Origin: Lacunisphaera sp049322455
GTDB lineage: Bacteria; Verrucomicrobiota; Verrucomicrobiia; Opitutales; Opitutaceae
Assembly: GCA_049322455.1 (NCBI GenBank)
Contig: JBMOQY010000019.1
Coordinates: forward strand, 1-64,000
Direction of reading: 5' to 3'
DNA: 64,000 nt
Shown piece by piece: positions 25,868-35,484 of the stretch. Made by a program: the position numbers and the translations under genes. The notes beneath the pieces are model-generated. The model searched no databases and was not told where the DNA came from. It saw only the letters and a program-made list of their open reading frames with translations. How positions within the stretch are numbered: position 1 is the first letter of the stretch; each line of letters starts with the position of its first letter.

Positions 25868-26709
25868 GATTTGCGCCGCAGCTCGGCGGCCTTGGCGGCG
25901 TTCAGGAACTCATACCAGCCCATCAGGCGGCAGAAGACAAAGCCCCGGTAGCCGTCCAGGAATCCGGCGCGCCACACGTAGTGGTAGAGGAAGCGCAGCG
26001 CGGGCCGGAAAGGCAGCCGCCACGCGAGCCGGCGCAGGCGGCGTTTGCGGGCGAGGGCCGGGTCGAGTCCGACGGCGTCCTCCGCCGCATCCTCCACCTG
26101 CACGCGGGCCTCCCAACTGCTGTAGCGGTTGTGCTTCTCGACCCACGTGGCGATGTCGGGGAAGGCGTAGTGCTCCATCTCGCCTTCCAGGTAGCCGACG
26201 CTGCCCAGCAGCTCGACGTGCTCGTGCACCTCGTTGTCGCCGGAACCGGTGTCGGCGGCGCCGGCCGGCTGCTCGTAGCGGCCGAGGCGGTGCAGGAAAA
26301 AGCGCAGGTTCCAACTGGGATAGTAGCCGCAGTGGTTGAGCCAGCCGTCGAGGAACCAGAAGCGCCGGTTCACGTAATAGCCGGCGTGGGTGCCGGCGGC
26401 GAGGGCGGCGCGCATCGCGGTCTCGAGCGGCGGGGTCACCCGCTCATCCGCGTCGATGATGAAGATCCACTCGTGCTTCCAGTCCACGTTGGCCAGCGCC
26501 CAGTTCTTCTTCTTGGGGAAGGTGCCGTTCCACTTGAAGTCCACCACGCGGGCGCCGGCGGCCCGGGCGATGTCGGGCGTGCCGTCGGTGCTGCCCGAGT
26601 CCACCACCACGATGTCGTCGCACCACGCGACGGAGGCGAGGCAGGCGGCGAGGTTGGCGGCCTCGTTTTTGGCGGGGATCAGGACGGAGATGGGGGCGCG
26701 TTCGGGCAT
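25864..26709 (-). CDS. Glycosyltransferase family 2 (WaaE/KdtX-like)
   Basis: This 281-residue GT-A enzyme opens with ISVLIPAKNEAANLAACLAS. It has VVVDSGSTDGTPDIA and the metal-binding D-x-D region IIDADERVTP at residues 84-93. The following KKKNWAL and the aromatic C-terminal half (RRFWFLDGWLNHCGYYPSWN) are typical of the LpsA/WaaE-like branch that adds core sugars. No membrane helices are obvious. It lies 3 bases after the ligase-like gene's stop. Confidence 0.85.
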   Translation of the reverse strand: MPERAPISVLIPAKNEAANLAACLASVAWCDDIVVVDSGSTDGTPDIARAAGARVVDFKWNGTFPKKKNWALANVDWKHEWIFIIDADERVTPPLETAMRAALAAGTHAGYYVNRRFWFLDGWLNHCGYYPSWNLRFFLHRLGRYEQPAGAADTGSGDNEVHEHVELLGSVGYLEGEMEHYAFPDIATWVEKHNRYSSWEARVQVEDAAEDAVGLDPALARKRRLRRLAWRLPFRPALRFLYHYVWRAGFLDGYRGFVFCRLMGWYEFLNAAKAAELRRKS

Positions 26710-26712
26710 GTC

Positions 26713-28137
26713 TCAGCGGCGGTCGGATTGGGCGCGGGCGTCGAGGCCGGCGTAGCGCACCGCGCAGCAGAAAACGGCGCAGAATGAGAGCATCACGGCG
26801 GGGTTGGCAAAGGGGAATTCCAGCCATGCGTAGAGGAGGACGATGGCGCAGCCGGCGAGCAGGTAACGTGGCAGGACGGAGCCGGTCTGCCGCCAGCGGG
26901 ACGAAAGCAGCAACGACAGGAACAGCAGGGCGAGCAGGCCCGTGCCCACGAAGCCGGTCTCGGCGAGCGACTGGAACCAGTCGTTGTGCGCCTCCCGGTA
27001 GCGGGGCGCGCTGAACCAGCGCTCCACGGGACGCTGGGAGTTGTAGATGGGGAAGACCGCATCGTAGCTCTCCAGTCCCCAGCCGAACCACGGTTTGGCC
27101 ATCGCCATGCGCCAGGTGTCGCGGTAGAGCACGAGGCGGGAGGTGAGCGTGCCCTGCTCGGCGAGTTGGGCGACCTGCTCGGAGGTCAACCGGGTGCGCT
27201 GGGCGATGACCCCGCGGCCGAGCCAGCCGATGGCCGCGGCGGCCAGCACGGCGGTGGCGATGATGCCGGCGACCGGCGCCAGGACCGGGCGTCCCGTGCC
27301 GCGGCGGCCGCGGATGACGCGGACCAGCGCATGGATCAGGGCGCCGCCGAGCAGCAGCCCCATGAGCATGGTGCTGGAGCGCGAGGCGCTGAGGGGCACG
27401 GAGGCCGCGAGCAGGAGCGTGGCCACCGCGCCGAGCAGGACGGGCGAATGCCAGAGGTCGCGGTAGCCGCCGCGGCGGTGGTAATAAAACAGCAGGGCCA
27501 GGCAGGCCGCGGTGTGGAGCAGCGTGAAGGCGCCCCAGTGGTTGTGATAGATGAAGGTCGCAAAGAAGCGCGGCTGGGGGGACTCCACGAGGCCGAACCA
27601 CAGCCCCTTCGCGCCGACGAGCTTTTGAAACGTGCCGAGGACCGCCAGGAGCAAGGCGTTGCCCCCGAGCACGAACAGCAACACCCGCAGACGGCTGCGC
27701 CGGGACACGGCCAGCACGAGGTTGAACGCGGACAGCACGATGCCGTTGAACTGCCAGAGTTCGCGGGCGGCCAGCTCCGGCCTGGCGGCGGCCGGCAGCC
27801 AGGCGATCGGCTCGCCCACCATCCAGGAACGCTGGCCATCGACCGTGATGGGGACGAAGGCCGGATTGAAGCAACTGACGATCACGAGCACATCGTAGAG
27901 CCACAGCGGCCAGAGCAGGCGCAGCGCCGGGTGCAGCTCGGGACCGTCGGCGCCGCGATGGACCCGGCAACCCCAGACGAACAGCGCCATGCCCGCCGTG
28001 CCCCACCAGACGATGATCTGGCGGGCAAACGGGGCCTGGCCGCCGAAGGCCCAGGAGGTGAAAAGCACGAAGGCCCCCAGATGAAAAAGCACGAGTTTCT
28101 CCAGCCACGGGAGACGCCGGGGGGCGGGCGCGGTCAT
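26713..28137 (-). CDS. O-antigen ligase / Wzy_C family membrane protein
   Basis: This 474-residue protein has about eleven membrane helices. The long periplasmic loop in the C-terminal third carries the Wzy_C signature: RDTWRMAMAKPWFGWGLESY, then HNDWFQSLAETGFVGTGLLA. WaaL-type ligases join a polyprenyl-linked glycan to lipid A core; related proteins polymerise or attach glycans to protein. The ATG at 28137 leaves one base after the upstream stop. The open frame beyond it is shadow sequence. Confidence 0.78.
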   Translation of the reverse strand: MTAPAPRRLPWLEKLVLFHLGAFVLFTSWAFGGQAPFARQIIVWWGTAGMALFVWGCRVHRGADGPELHPALRLLWPLWLYDVLVIVSCFNPAFVPITVDGQRSWMVGEPIAWLPAAARPELAARELWQFNGIVLSAFNLVLAVSRRSRLRVLLFVLGGNALLLAVLGTFQKLVGAKGLWFGLVESPQPRFFATFIYHNHWGAFTLLHTAACLALLFYYHRRGGYRDLWHSPVLLGAVATLLLAASVPLSASRSSTMLMGLLLGGALIHALVRVIRGRRGTGRPVLAPVAGIIATAVLAAAAIGWLGRGVIAQRTRLTSEQVAQLAEQGTLTSRLVLYRDTWRMAMAKPWFGWGLESYDAVFPIYNSQRPVERWFSAPRYREAHNDWFQSLAETGFVGTGLLALLFLSLLLSSRWRQTGSVLPRYLLAGCAIVLLYAWLEFPFANPAVMLSFCAVFCCAVRYAGLDARAQSDRR

Positions 28138-28138
28138 G

Positions 28139-29260
28139 TCAGTGCCGGAGGCCGGCATAAAAATCACGAAGCAGGGCGGCCGCCCGGTCCCAGGAGAAGT
28201 CGCGCTCCATCCAGGCGCGGCCGTTGCGGCCCGCGGCGGCGAGGTCGGCGGCCGGAGTTGCCAGCGCGCGGGCCAGAGTGCCGCCGAAACGCGCCCACGG
28301 CACGCACCACCCCGCCTGCGCCGCGGCCAGGCCCTGCCAAGGAGTGGTGTCGGTGACCAGCGCCGGCACACCGGCGGCGAGGGCTTCGGCGATCACGAGC
28401 CCGAAGTTCTCCGAATGCGACGGCAGCAGGAACAGGGAAGCCGCAGCGTAGGGCGGGGGACGGCCCGCGCTGTCGAGCACGGTGATTTTGTCCGCGCCGC
28501 CCCGGGCGGCGAGCTCGGCCGCCAGCGAGGCAGCGCTGTAATCCTCGGCCAGCCCGGCGATCAGCAGCAACCAGTCGCCGCGCGGCGCGGAGAGCCAGAG
28601 GTCGATCAGCTCGCGGACGCGTTTCTTGCGGTGCAGGCGGGAGTAGAAAAGGGCCACGGGCCGGGCGCGGGCGGCCGGCACGAGCTGAAGCCAGGCCGTG
28701 CGCGCGGCGGCGAGGTCCGCGGGGCCGGGAAGGAACACACCGTTGGGAGAAACGCAGACCGGCTGGCGGAAGCCGAGCGCCCGGATGTCGTCGGCTTCCT
28801 GCGTGCTCGTCGCGTGCCATCCTGCGGCCCGGCCGAAGGCGCCCGGGTGCACGAGCCGGCCGGCGAGGAGCTTGCGCCAGCGCCGGTGCCGCCAGGCCCA
28901 GGGGCTCATCATGCCGCGCGGGGAGATCACCAGCGGAGCCCCGTGGCGCCGCGCCGCCTCGTCGGCGTAGCGCAGGGTGAGCAGCCACAGCGAGTGGTGG
29001 TGGATGCAGGTGAAGCCCGTGGCGCACAGGTGCTGGCGAAGCTGCGGGGAGCGGCAGAGCCAGCGCGGCGCGAGGCGCGGGAAAACCCGGAGCTGCGCCC
29101 GGTCGCCTGCTGCCGTCGCGAGGCGGCCGGAGTGCTCCTCCGTGGCCAGCAGTTCAACCGCGCATCCCGGAGCGGCGAGATGATCCGCGAGGGCCCGCAC
29201 CGACTTGGACGGACCGCCGTGGCGCTCCTCCAGGCTGGGCACGACATGACAAAGATGCAT
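28139..29260 (-). CDS. Glycosyltransferase family 4
   Basis: This 373-residue GT-B enzyme has an N-terminal HLCHVVPSLEERHGGPSKSV with the GG acceptor loop. It has a mid-protein SPRGMMSPWAW and CVSPNGVFLPG linker, and a C-terminal LPSHSENFGLVIAEALAAGV holding the E-x7-E motif of retaining GT4 enzymes. Its start overlaps the acetyltransferase stop by one base (TGATG). The donor and linkage are not specified. Confidence 0.85.
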   Translation of the reverse strand: MHLCHVVPSLEERHGGPSKSVRALADHLAAPGCAVELLATEEHSGRLATAAGDRAQLRVFPRLAPRWLCRSPQLRQHLCATGFTCIHHHSLWLLTLRYADEAARRHGAPLVISPRGMMSPWAWRHRRWRKLLAGRLVHPGAFGRAAGWHATSTQEADDIRALGFRQPVCVSPNGVFLPGPADLAAARTAWLQLVPAARARPVALFYSRLHRKKRVRELIDLWLSAPRGDWLLLIAGLAEDYSAASLAAELAARGGADKITVLDSAGRPPPYAAASLFLLPSHSENFGLVIAEALAAGVPALVTDTTPWQGLAAAQAGWCVPWARFGGTLARALATPAADLAAAGRNGRAWMERDFSWDRAAALLRDFYAGLRH

Positions 29261-29841
29261 CAGGCGGGGCCGCCTTGCTGCGGAGCGGTGCGCTCGCGCA
29301 GCGGCCGGCAGGGCGAGCCGGCACAGACCTGGCGGGGGGGCAGATCCTTGACCACGACCGAGCGGGCGCCGACGACGCAGAGTTCGCCGACCGTCACGCC
29401 GGGGCCGACGAACACGTCGGCGCCGAGCCAGGCGTTGCGGCCGATGACGATCGGCGCGGCGACCAGCGGCATGGACCAGCGGGTGAAATCGTGGGTGCCG
29501 GCGCAGAGATGACAGTGCTGGCTGAGGTTGGCGCCGTATTCGAGGCGCACGGGCGCCAGGTTGTAGAGATTGACGTGCGGCCCGACCATGCTGCGCGGCG
29601 CGAGGGAGAGCTTCCAGGGGAACACCACCTTCGCAGTCGGGAAGATCACGACCGGGCCGGCAATGTCGGCGCCGAAGAGGCGCAACAGGGCGGCCCTGAA
29701 ACCGTGCAGCGGGCGCGGGCTCCAGCGGAAGAGGGTGGATTGCACGAGCAGCCAGAGCCAGCGGCGCAGCACCTCGGACTTGGGGTAGGGTGTCACGCAG
29801 TCCCGGCCGAGGTGGGGTTGGTTATCCTGTGGAGCGGGCAT
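29260..29841 (-). CDS. WcaF-like hexapeptide-repeat acetyltransferase
   Basis: This 193-residue protein has an N-terminal helical cap (PYPKSEVLRRWLWLLVQSTL) followed by left-handed beta-helix hexapeptide turns (ADIAGPVVIFPTAKVVFPWK; IVIGRNAWLGADVFVGPGVT; LCVVGARSVVVKDLPPRQVC). That is the layout of colanic-acid WcaF acetyltransferases. HDFTRWSMP holds the histidine region that usually acts as base. It probably O-acetylates a sugar of the glycan using acetyl-CoA. Its chosen ATG lies inside the end of the upstream GT gene, a 20-base overlap and the longest in the operon. Confidence 0.83.
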   Translation of the reverse strand: MPAPQDNQPHLGRDCVTPYPKSEVLRRWLWLLVQSTLFRWSPRPLHGFRAALLRLFGADIAGPVVIFPTAKVVFPWKLSLAPRSMVGPHVNLYNLAPVRLEYGANLSQHCHLCAGTHDFTRWSMPLVAAPIVIGRNAWLGADVFVGPGVTVGELCVVGARSVVVKDLPPRQVCAGSPCRPLRERTAPQQGGPA

Positions 29842-30970
29842 GGAGCAGGGTTTCGTAGTCGGCGAGATGCTGGTCGGCCAAGGTCGCATCGTCGAGCACC
29901 CAGACGGTCTCCCGGGCCTGCCGTCCGAGCGCGGCGGCGAAACCGCGCTCCCGCAGCAGTCGGGCCAACGCCGTTGCGAGCGCCGCCGCGTCGCCGGGCG
30001 GCACCAGCAGCGCGTTTGCACCCTGGCGCAACTGGTCGGCGAAACAAGGCAGGTCGGTGGCGACGACCGGCAGACCCGCGGCCATGGCCTCGAGGACGGC
30101 CACCGGATGGGCCTCGCCCGTCGCGGCCTCGGTGGGGTAGCAGAAGGCGTCCAGTTCACGGTAGGCGCGGGCCAGTTCGACAGGGTCGTTAAGCGCCGGA
30201 GCCAAGGCGAGGCGGCCATCGCGCCAGAGACCGGTTGCGCGCTCCCGCAGGCGCGCGACAAACTCATCGCCTCCGCCACCTTTGGAAATTTCCGTGGGGC
30301 CCCGGAGAACGAGCCGCCATGCCGGCAGGTCTGGCTGGCGGGCGAGGCGGGAGGCGGCTTCGACCAGCGTAAGCAGGCCCTTTTCCGGATGGATGCGTCC
30401 CATGAAACCGATGGTTAGCGGACCACCCGTGGCGCGCAGGGGCGCCGGATCTGTGAAGAGGGAACAATCCACGGGATTGGGCACATGCCGGATGATGCGG
30501 GCCAAGCGCGGTGCTTGGGAGGCCGCCGCCTCGGCGATGACACGGCTGGCGGCCTGGATGCGAGCGGCCCGAGCATACCAGCGGACCTGACCCTTGGGAT
30601 AGCGGTTCAGGTTCACAACCAGGAGACCGGCCTGCGGGCGCAGCGCGCGCACGAAGACGGGCAAAACGACCGTGTTGGTGATCAGGATGTCGGCTTGCGG
30701 CAGGTGCGACAGCACGCGCCAGCCCCAGCAGGCGTCCAGCAGGAGATTCTGCCACAGCCGGCGGCGATGATCGAATCCCGGGACGCGCACCAGACGGACG
30801 CCTTCCACCACTTCGTCCGGTTTCAAGCCGGGGCACCGGCGGGAGATCAGGGTGACTTCATGACCGCGCCGGGCATAGAGGCGGGAAATGCGCCACCACA
30901 TCTTCTCCATGGCGCCGCCATGGACCGGGGACACCGGCAGGAAGAAACCGCCGACGATGGTGATGCGCAT
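29822..30970 (-). CDS. Glycosyltransferase family 4
   Basis: This 382-residue GT-B enzyme begins MRITIVGGFFLPVSPVHGGA. The C-terminal domain has IGFMGRIHPEKGLLTLVEAA and CYPTEAATGEAHPVAVLEAM with a GT4 E-x7-E pattern. The upstream open frame (to 31129) lacks family resemblance, so the ATG at 30970 was used; this leaves 4 bases after the polymerase stop. The sugar is unknown. Confidence 0.83.
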   Translation of the reverse strand: MRITIVGGFFLPVSPVHGGAMEKMWWRISRLYARRGHEVTLISRRCPGLKPDEVVEGVRLVRVPGFDHRRRLWQNLLLDACWGWRVLSHLPQADILITNTVVLPVFVRALRPQAGLLVVNLNRYPKGQVRWYARAARIQAASRVIAEAAASQAPRLARIIRHVPNPVDCSLFTDPAPLRATGGPLTIGFMGRIHPEKGLLTLVEAASRLARQPDLPAWRLVLRGPTEISKGGGGDEFVARLRERATGLWRDGRLALAPALNDPVELARAYRELDAFCYPTEAATGEAHPVAVLEAMAAGLPVVATDLPCFADQLRQGANALLVPPGDAAALATALARLLRERGFAAALGRQARETVWVLDDATLADQHLADYETLLHARSTG

Positions 30971-30974
30971 GTGG

Positions 30975-32426
30975 TCAGCGGAACAGCGATTGCAGGAAGA
31001 ACAACGGCACGAAGATCGCGACGAAGGCTTGGTAGAACGACGACAGCCACACGGCGAGGGTGGTCTCGGTGTTGAGGCACCACGCGAGGCAGAGGATGCG
31101 GAAGATGCCGCCGGCCGAGAGGGTGCCACACTCCGCGGTGACCAGCGCCGCCCGCCGCAACAGCCACCCGAGGAGAAAGCCGAGCAGGCCGGTGCTGATG
31201 AAACCGAAGTTGACGTAGGATTCGGCGATGAGGCCGTAGCCGATGCTGGTGGTCTCGGCCTGATCCTCGCTGAGGATGCCCAGTCGCACCGAGAGAATCT
31301 TCACGCTGTCGTTGGGGCTGGGCTTGTCGGGCCAGAGGAAGCGGGGAAATATCTGCGGAGGAATCAGGGTGTAGGTGGCGCCCTCGAGGTAGGGGGTGGG
31401 CATCGGCACGGTGTCCACCGCATAGCTCACGATCTGGATGAGCGAGGCGCGCTGGAAGATGTTGGCGGAGGACGGTGTTCCGGGTGCGGATTCCTCCGTG
31501 TCGCCGAAGGTGACGTCGAGGCCGTGGCCGAACCATTCGGCCAGATATTGCGGAATGGTGAGCAGTTGCACCGGTTTGGCGCCCTGTTCCCAATAGAGTT
31601 TGCGCATCTGGTGCTTGCCGTTGTGCAGCACGCCGAAGACGGCCAGGGCGGCCAGGCAGAGCACGAGGGGGACGCGCCGGGCCGAGGAGAAGTAGCCGAC
31701 CAGCGCCAGCAGGGTGGTGATGATGCCGGAGATCAGCAGCAGGCTCAGGCTTTGCAGGATGATCTGGACCACGAGATTCACCATGAAGAACACCTTTTGG
31801 GACCGCTCGAGCTGTCCCGCGCCCCACATGCGCGCCTGGATGAAGTTGCTCAGGGTGCCCACGCCGAAAAACACGGCGCGAAAGACGCCGTAATATTCCC
31901 GTGGCACGATGTCCGTGAAGGTCGAGACCAGCAGCCACACGGAGGTGCTCATCATCGTGTAGGTCGTGAAGCGCAGGTTGCCCTCGCTCACGAACTCCAT
32001 GCGCCAGAGCGAGCGCTCATCGGGACGGTGGAAGGTGTGGCTGCTGAAAAAACTGCCGAGCAGGGCGCAGGCCTGGAACACCACCACGAGCAGGACGGCC
32101 TTGGTCAGCACCGCCTCGGTGTAACCCATGATGGCCTGGTGCTCGCTGAAGATGGGGATGGCGTAGAAGGGGACCATCGTGAGCTGCAGCAGTTCGGGCA
32201 GCGGATAGCTCGGATCGCGGCGATGCAACCAACGAAGCATGGGCACCACCCCCAGCACGCAGATGCCGATGGCCAGGGTGTTCAGCCTGATGTCCTGCCA
32301 AGGCGAGGTAAACCAGAACCAGACCGCCAGGGCGACCAGGCCGACCGAGCCCAGCCAGACCAGGCTGCTGCCCGGGGCGGGCGACGGCTGACGCGGGGTC
32401 GAGGAGGTGCGGGGAGCGGAGATCAT
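30975..32426 (-). CDS. Wzy-like O-antigen/repeat-unit polymerase
   Basis: This 483-residue protein has about twelve membrane helices and no recognisable soluble domain. A large central periplasmic loop (about 245-330) carries YWEQGAKPVQLLTIPQYLAE and FPRFLWPDKPSPND. That loop resembles the IPRFLWPDKP-type phrases I associate with oligosaccharide repeat-unit polymerases. Such proteins join lipid-linked repeat units in the periplasm. It is poorly conserved as a family, so the call rests on topology, the loop phrase and context. It overlaps neighbouring GT4 genes by one base upstream. Confidence 0.7.
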   Translation of the reverse strand: MISAPRTSSTPRQPSPAPGSSLVWLGSVGLVALAVWFWFTSPWQDIRLNTLAIGICVLGVVPMLRWLHRRDPSYPLPELLQLTMVPFYAIPIFSEHQAIMGYTEAVLTKAVLLVVVFQACALLGSFFSSHTFHRPDERSLWRMEFVSEGNLRFTTYTMMSTSVWLLVSTFTDIVPREYYGVFRAVFFGVGTLSNFIQARMWGAGQLERSQKVFFMVNLVVQIILQSLSLLLISGIITTLLALVGYFSSARRVPLVLCLAALAVFGVLHNGKHQMRKLYWEQGAKPVQLLTIPQYLAEWFGHGLDVTFGDTEESAPGTPSSANIFQRASLIQIVSYAVDTVPMPTPYLEGATYTLIPPQIFPRFLWPDKPSPNDSVKILSVRLGILSEDQAETTSIGYGLIAESYVNFGFISTGLLGFLLGWLLRRAALVTAECGTLSAGGIFRILCLAWCLNTETTLAVWLSSFYQAFVAIFVPLFFLQSLFR

Positions 32427-33586
32427 CAGGAGCCGGAGCGAAGCAGGCGCACCACGGTTTCGGCGGTGCGGGCCGGCGCGTGGGCTTCACCCAGGCCCGC
32501 CAGGACACCGGGAGCCGGCGGTCGCAGAGCCACCGCCTCCAAGGAGCGGGCCAGGGCGGGGATGTCCCCGCAGGGAAACACATGCGCGGATCCCTGCGGC
32601 GCGGCAAGATCGGACGCGCAGCCGCAGCGGTCGCTGACGATGGAGGGCAGTCCGGCGGCGAGGGCCTCGTTCACCACCAGTCCCCAGGTTTCGCCGTAGT
32701 CGCTGGGCAGCACCAGGCAGTCGGCGGCGACCAAGGCGGCTGGAATCTCCGACTGATTCAGAAAACCGGCCAGGGTGGCGGCGGGCGCGCCGGGGGTTTT
32801 CAACGCGGCTTCCAGAGCGGGCTTGAGCTGGCCGTCGCCGGCGAAGAGCAGGTGGACACGGCGGCCGGCGGGCAGCCGGGCCTGCTTTGCGGCAGCGATC
32901 AGGTCGAGCGGACGTTTCTTGGGAATCAACTTGCCGCAGAACAGGACGCACCAGGCGTCGTCCGGCACCTGCCAGCGCCGGCGCAACTCGCGGCGGCGGG
33001 GTCGCAGTTCCCCGGCCAGGCGGGAGAACCGCTCGTGGTCGATACAGTAGGGGGCGGACGCCTGACGTGATTCCGGGATGCCGTGCGAGCCGTAGAACCG
33101 CCGGTTGGCCGTGCCGATGCAGAGGAACCAGCGCACGCGGTTGAAGAGCCGGGCCAAGGCAAAGCGTTTCAACACACCGCGGAGACCGGCTTCGGGTTGC
33201 AGGGCGTGGTTCTCGCCGCGCAGCCAGACCTCGCTGCAGAGACGGTGCGCGGCGAACACCGCCTGCCAGAGGGTGGCGAAGCGCCAGCCCTCCACCCACA
33301 GGTGTGTGACACCGTGTTCGCGCAACAAGTCGGACCAAGCTCGCTCCAGTCGCACGCCGTTGAAGCGGTCCAGCCGCCAGCCGGGACTCACGGGCAGAAA
33401 CCGGTGCGGATAACCGGACAGCAAGTCGGTGTCCCAGGCGAAGGTCCGGCCGAACTCGCGGTCGTAGGACGGTTTCACCGCGTGAGGGGTGAGGAACCAG
33501 ACCTCGAACTCCACCCCTGCGGCGGCGAGTGCCCGCCAGAGGGGCGCCTGATATTGGATCGGGTGGCTGGTGACGATGGCGAGCAT
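32426..33586 (-). CDS. Glycosyltransferase family 4
   Basis: This 386-residue GT-B enzyme opens LAIVTSHPIQYQAPLWRALA, a start common in GT4 enzymes of polysaccharide loci. The C-terminal half has LFCGKLIPKKRPLDLIAAAK, LLFAGDGQLKPALEA and PSDYGETWGLVVNEALAAGL with E-x7-E. Both ends overlap neighbours by one base (TGATG). The ATG at 33586 is set by this overlap and the motif start. Confidence 0.86.
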   Translation of the reverse strand: MLAIVTSHPIQYQAPLWRALAAAGVEFEVWFLTPHAVKPSYDREFGRTFAWDTDLLSGYPHRFLPVSPGWRLDRFNGVRLERAWSDLLREHGVTHLWVEGWRFATLWQAVFAAHRLCSEVWLRGENHALQPEAGLRGVLKRFALARLFNRVRWFLCIGTANRRFYGSHGIPESRQASAPYCIDHERFSRLAGELRPRRRELRRRWQVPDDAWCVLFCGKLIPKKRPLDLIAAAKQARLPAGRRVHLLFAGDGQLKPALEAALKTPGAPAATLAGFLNQSEIPAALVAADCLVLPSDYGETWGLVVNEALAAGLPSIVSDRCGCASDLAAPQGSAHVFPCGDIPALARSLEAVALRPPAPGVLAGLGEAHAPARTAETVVRLLRSGS

Positions 33587-34806
33587 CAGGCGGAGTTTTG
33601 CAGCAACCTTGCCCAGCGGTCGCCGTAGGCGGTCCAGGAAAATTGGTCGCGGATCTTGCTGCAGGCGGCCAGCACCGCGGCCCGGTCCGGCGGACGCTGC
33701 AGGTGGCTTTCCAAGGCGGCCTGCAGGGCTTCGACCGAGCCGACCGGCACACTGACACCGAGGGATCCGTCGGAAGGCAGGTCGGCGGCACCGGTGTGGG
33801 GCGTGGCGATGAACGGCAGGCCGGCAGCCAGCGCTTCCAGCAGCACCAGACCGAAGCCCTCGAACAAACTGGGCAGCACCAGCACGTCGGTCTGTGCGAG
33901 CAGCCCGGGCACGTCGGCGTGCGGCACCTGTCCCCACACGCGCAATCCCGGCAAAACGGGGATCAGCCGCCGTTCGCGCCGGCCGCACGGACCCGCGAGC
34001 CAGAGCTCGCTGTCACCGCGGCGTGGGCCGAGGGATCGCCAGGCGTCGAGCAGCACCGGCAGGCCCTTGCGGGCGAGATGGGAACCGAGGAAGAGAAAGC
34101 GGAACGGGCGGCCCGCGGCTGCGGAGGCGGGCGCCGGCGGGCAGAAGCGTTCCCAGTCCACTCCGTAGGGATTCACCACGATCCGGTCCGCCGGGATGCC
34201 CTCCGCCACCAACGTGTCGCGGGCGAAGCTGCCGCCGACGACGATGCGGCGCGCCAGGCGGTGCTCCACGGCCTCGGCGGCGGCGAGATAGCCGGGACGC
34301 GGCTGCGGTGGCGGGCACCATTCCGGGTAGCGACGGTGCATTTCCGCCTCATGACGTGCGAGGGCGGCCGGATGGGCGATCGTGCGGTCGAGGTAGAAGG
34401 GACGGTCCAGCGCCCGCGCCCGTTCGGCGAGCCGCCAGCCGGAAGTGTCGAACCCGATGATGGCGTCGGCCGCGCGCAGGTTCGGGTCGGGGATGTTTTC
34501 CTGGAACCGTTGGTTCCGGTCGTGGAGCACGGCCAGGGCGTCTTCGCCGCGACGGAGGCGGAGCAGGGCGCGGAGTTCGGTCAGGGGCTGGCGGCGCAGC
34601 CGCGCCGCGGGCACGCCGCGGGCGATGCGGTTGCTGAGCGCCCGCAACGGACCGGCGCGGCGGAGCGCCCGGGCGAGCCGGGCGGCGGCGCCGCCGTCCG
34701 CCAGGGCGAGCCCGGTCCAGAACTCGCCGAGCAGGCTGCGCGCCGCCAGCTCGCGGGCGAGGCTGGCGGCGTGCTGGGTGCCGGGATGGGCGAGGAGCAC
34801 TTGCAT
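33586..34806 (-). CDS. Glycosyltransferase family 4
   Basis: This 406-residue GT-B enzyme begins MQVLLAHPGTQHAASLAREL. The middle has NPYGVDWERFCPP. The C-terminal domain has FLFLGSHLARKGLPVLLDAW and PSLFEGFGLVLLEALAAGLP with E-x7-E. The N-terminal domain, with IIGFDTSGWRLAERARALDR, is less standard, so the acceptor is probably unusual. It follows the FkbM gene after 3 bases. Confidence 0.84.
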   Translation of the reverse strand: MQVLLAHPGTQHAASLARELAARSLLGEFWTGLALADGGAAARLARALRRAGPLRALSNRIARGVPAARLRRQPLTELRALLRLRRGEDALAVLHDRNQRFQENIPDPNLRAADAIIGFDTSGWRLAERARALDRPFYLDRTIAHPAALARHEAEMHRRYPEWCPPPQPRPGYLAAAEAVEHRLARRIVVGGSFARDTLVAEGIPADRIVVNPYGVDWERFCPPAPASAAAGRPFRFLFLGSHLARKGLPVLLDAWRSLGPRRGDSELWLAGPCGRRERRLIPVLPGLRVWGQVPHADVPGLLAQTDVLVLPSLFEGFGLVLLEALAAGLPFIATPHTGAADLPSDGSLGVSVPVGSVEALQAALESHLQRPPDRAAVLAACSKIRDQFSWTAYGDRWARLLQNSA

Positions 34807-34809
34807 GGT

Positions 34810-35484
34810 TCAGGCGGGAGCGCCGCGCCAGGCGGCGAGCCAGCGGTTGTGGGGGATGGGGCGGTGCTCGGGCAAGACCAGGCGCCACCACGCCGGCGCG
34901 ATGATTTTCACTGTGTAGCCGAGTTCCCGGAGCAGGGTGAGGCAGCCTTGCTCGGCTTCCGGGCTATGGGTCTCGATCAACAGGCGGCAGTCCTTGCTCC
35001 GGAGGGTTTCCTGTCCGCCCGCCAGCACGCCGGCCTCGGGACCGTCGATGTCGATTTTCAGGAACAGGGGCGCGGGGACGCCGGCTGCGAGTTCGTCGAG
35101 GGTCCGCCAGAGTGGCGGCTCGCCGCGGCCCGCGAAACCGGGGTGGACAAGCAGCCGCGGATCGCCGGCCAGCCCGTTGAGCGCGAGGTTGGCGGCCATT
35201 TGCCCACGCTCGGTGTCGAGCGGTTCCACGGCGACCACGCGCTCCATGCCCGGCTGCCGCAGGCAGAGGATGCTGAGATCGCCCTTGGCGGCGCCGAGGT
35301 CGAGCGCTCCCAGGCAGCCATGCAGCAGACGGCGGATGTCGGCGTGGGTCTCGCGCTCGTAGAGTCCGAGCCAGATCTGCGCCTCGCTGCGGAGATCCAG
35401 GTGCAGGCGGATGCCGGCCTGCAGGCCGCTGAGAATGGTGCGCGGGGCGCGTCCGGCGGGCATCAAAGTTCTGAACGGGTTCAT
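34810..35484 (-). CDS. FkbM-family methyltransferase
   Basis: This 224-residue Rossmann methyltransferase has an SAM-binding motif ALDLGAAKGDLSIL near residue 62. VVAVEPLDTERGQMAANLAL carries the acidic ribose contact, and FLKIDIDGPEAGVLAGGQET is the FkbM signature with the D-x-D/E-G-x-E-x-x-V pattern. In glycan loci such enzymes O-methylate sugars. It starts within the stop of its own upstream neighbour's partner by ATGA at the downstream side (35481-35484). Confidence 0.82.
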   Translation of the reverse strand: MNPFRTLMPAGRAPRTILSGLQAGIRLHLDLRSEAQIWLGLYERETHADIRRLLHGCLGALDLGAAKGDLSILCLRQPGMERVVAVEPLDTERGQMAANLALNGLAGDPRLLVHPGFAGRGEPPLWRTLDELAAGVPAPLFLKIDIDGPEAGVLAGGQETLRSKDCRLLIETHSPEAEQGCLTLLRELGYTVKIIAPAWWRLVLPEHRPIPHNRWLAAWRGAPA

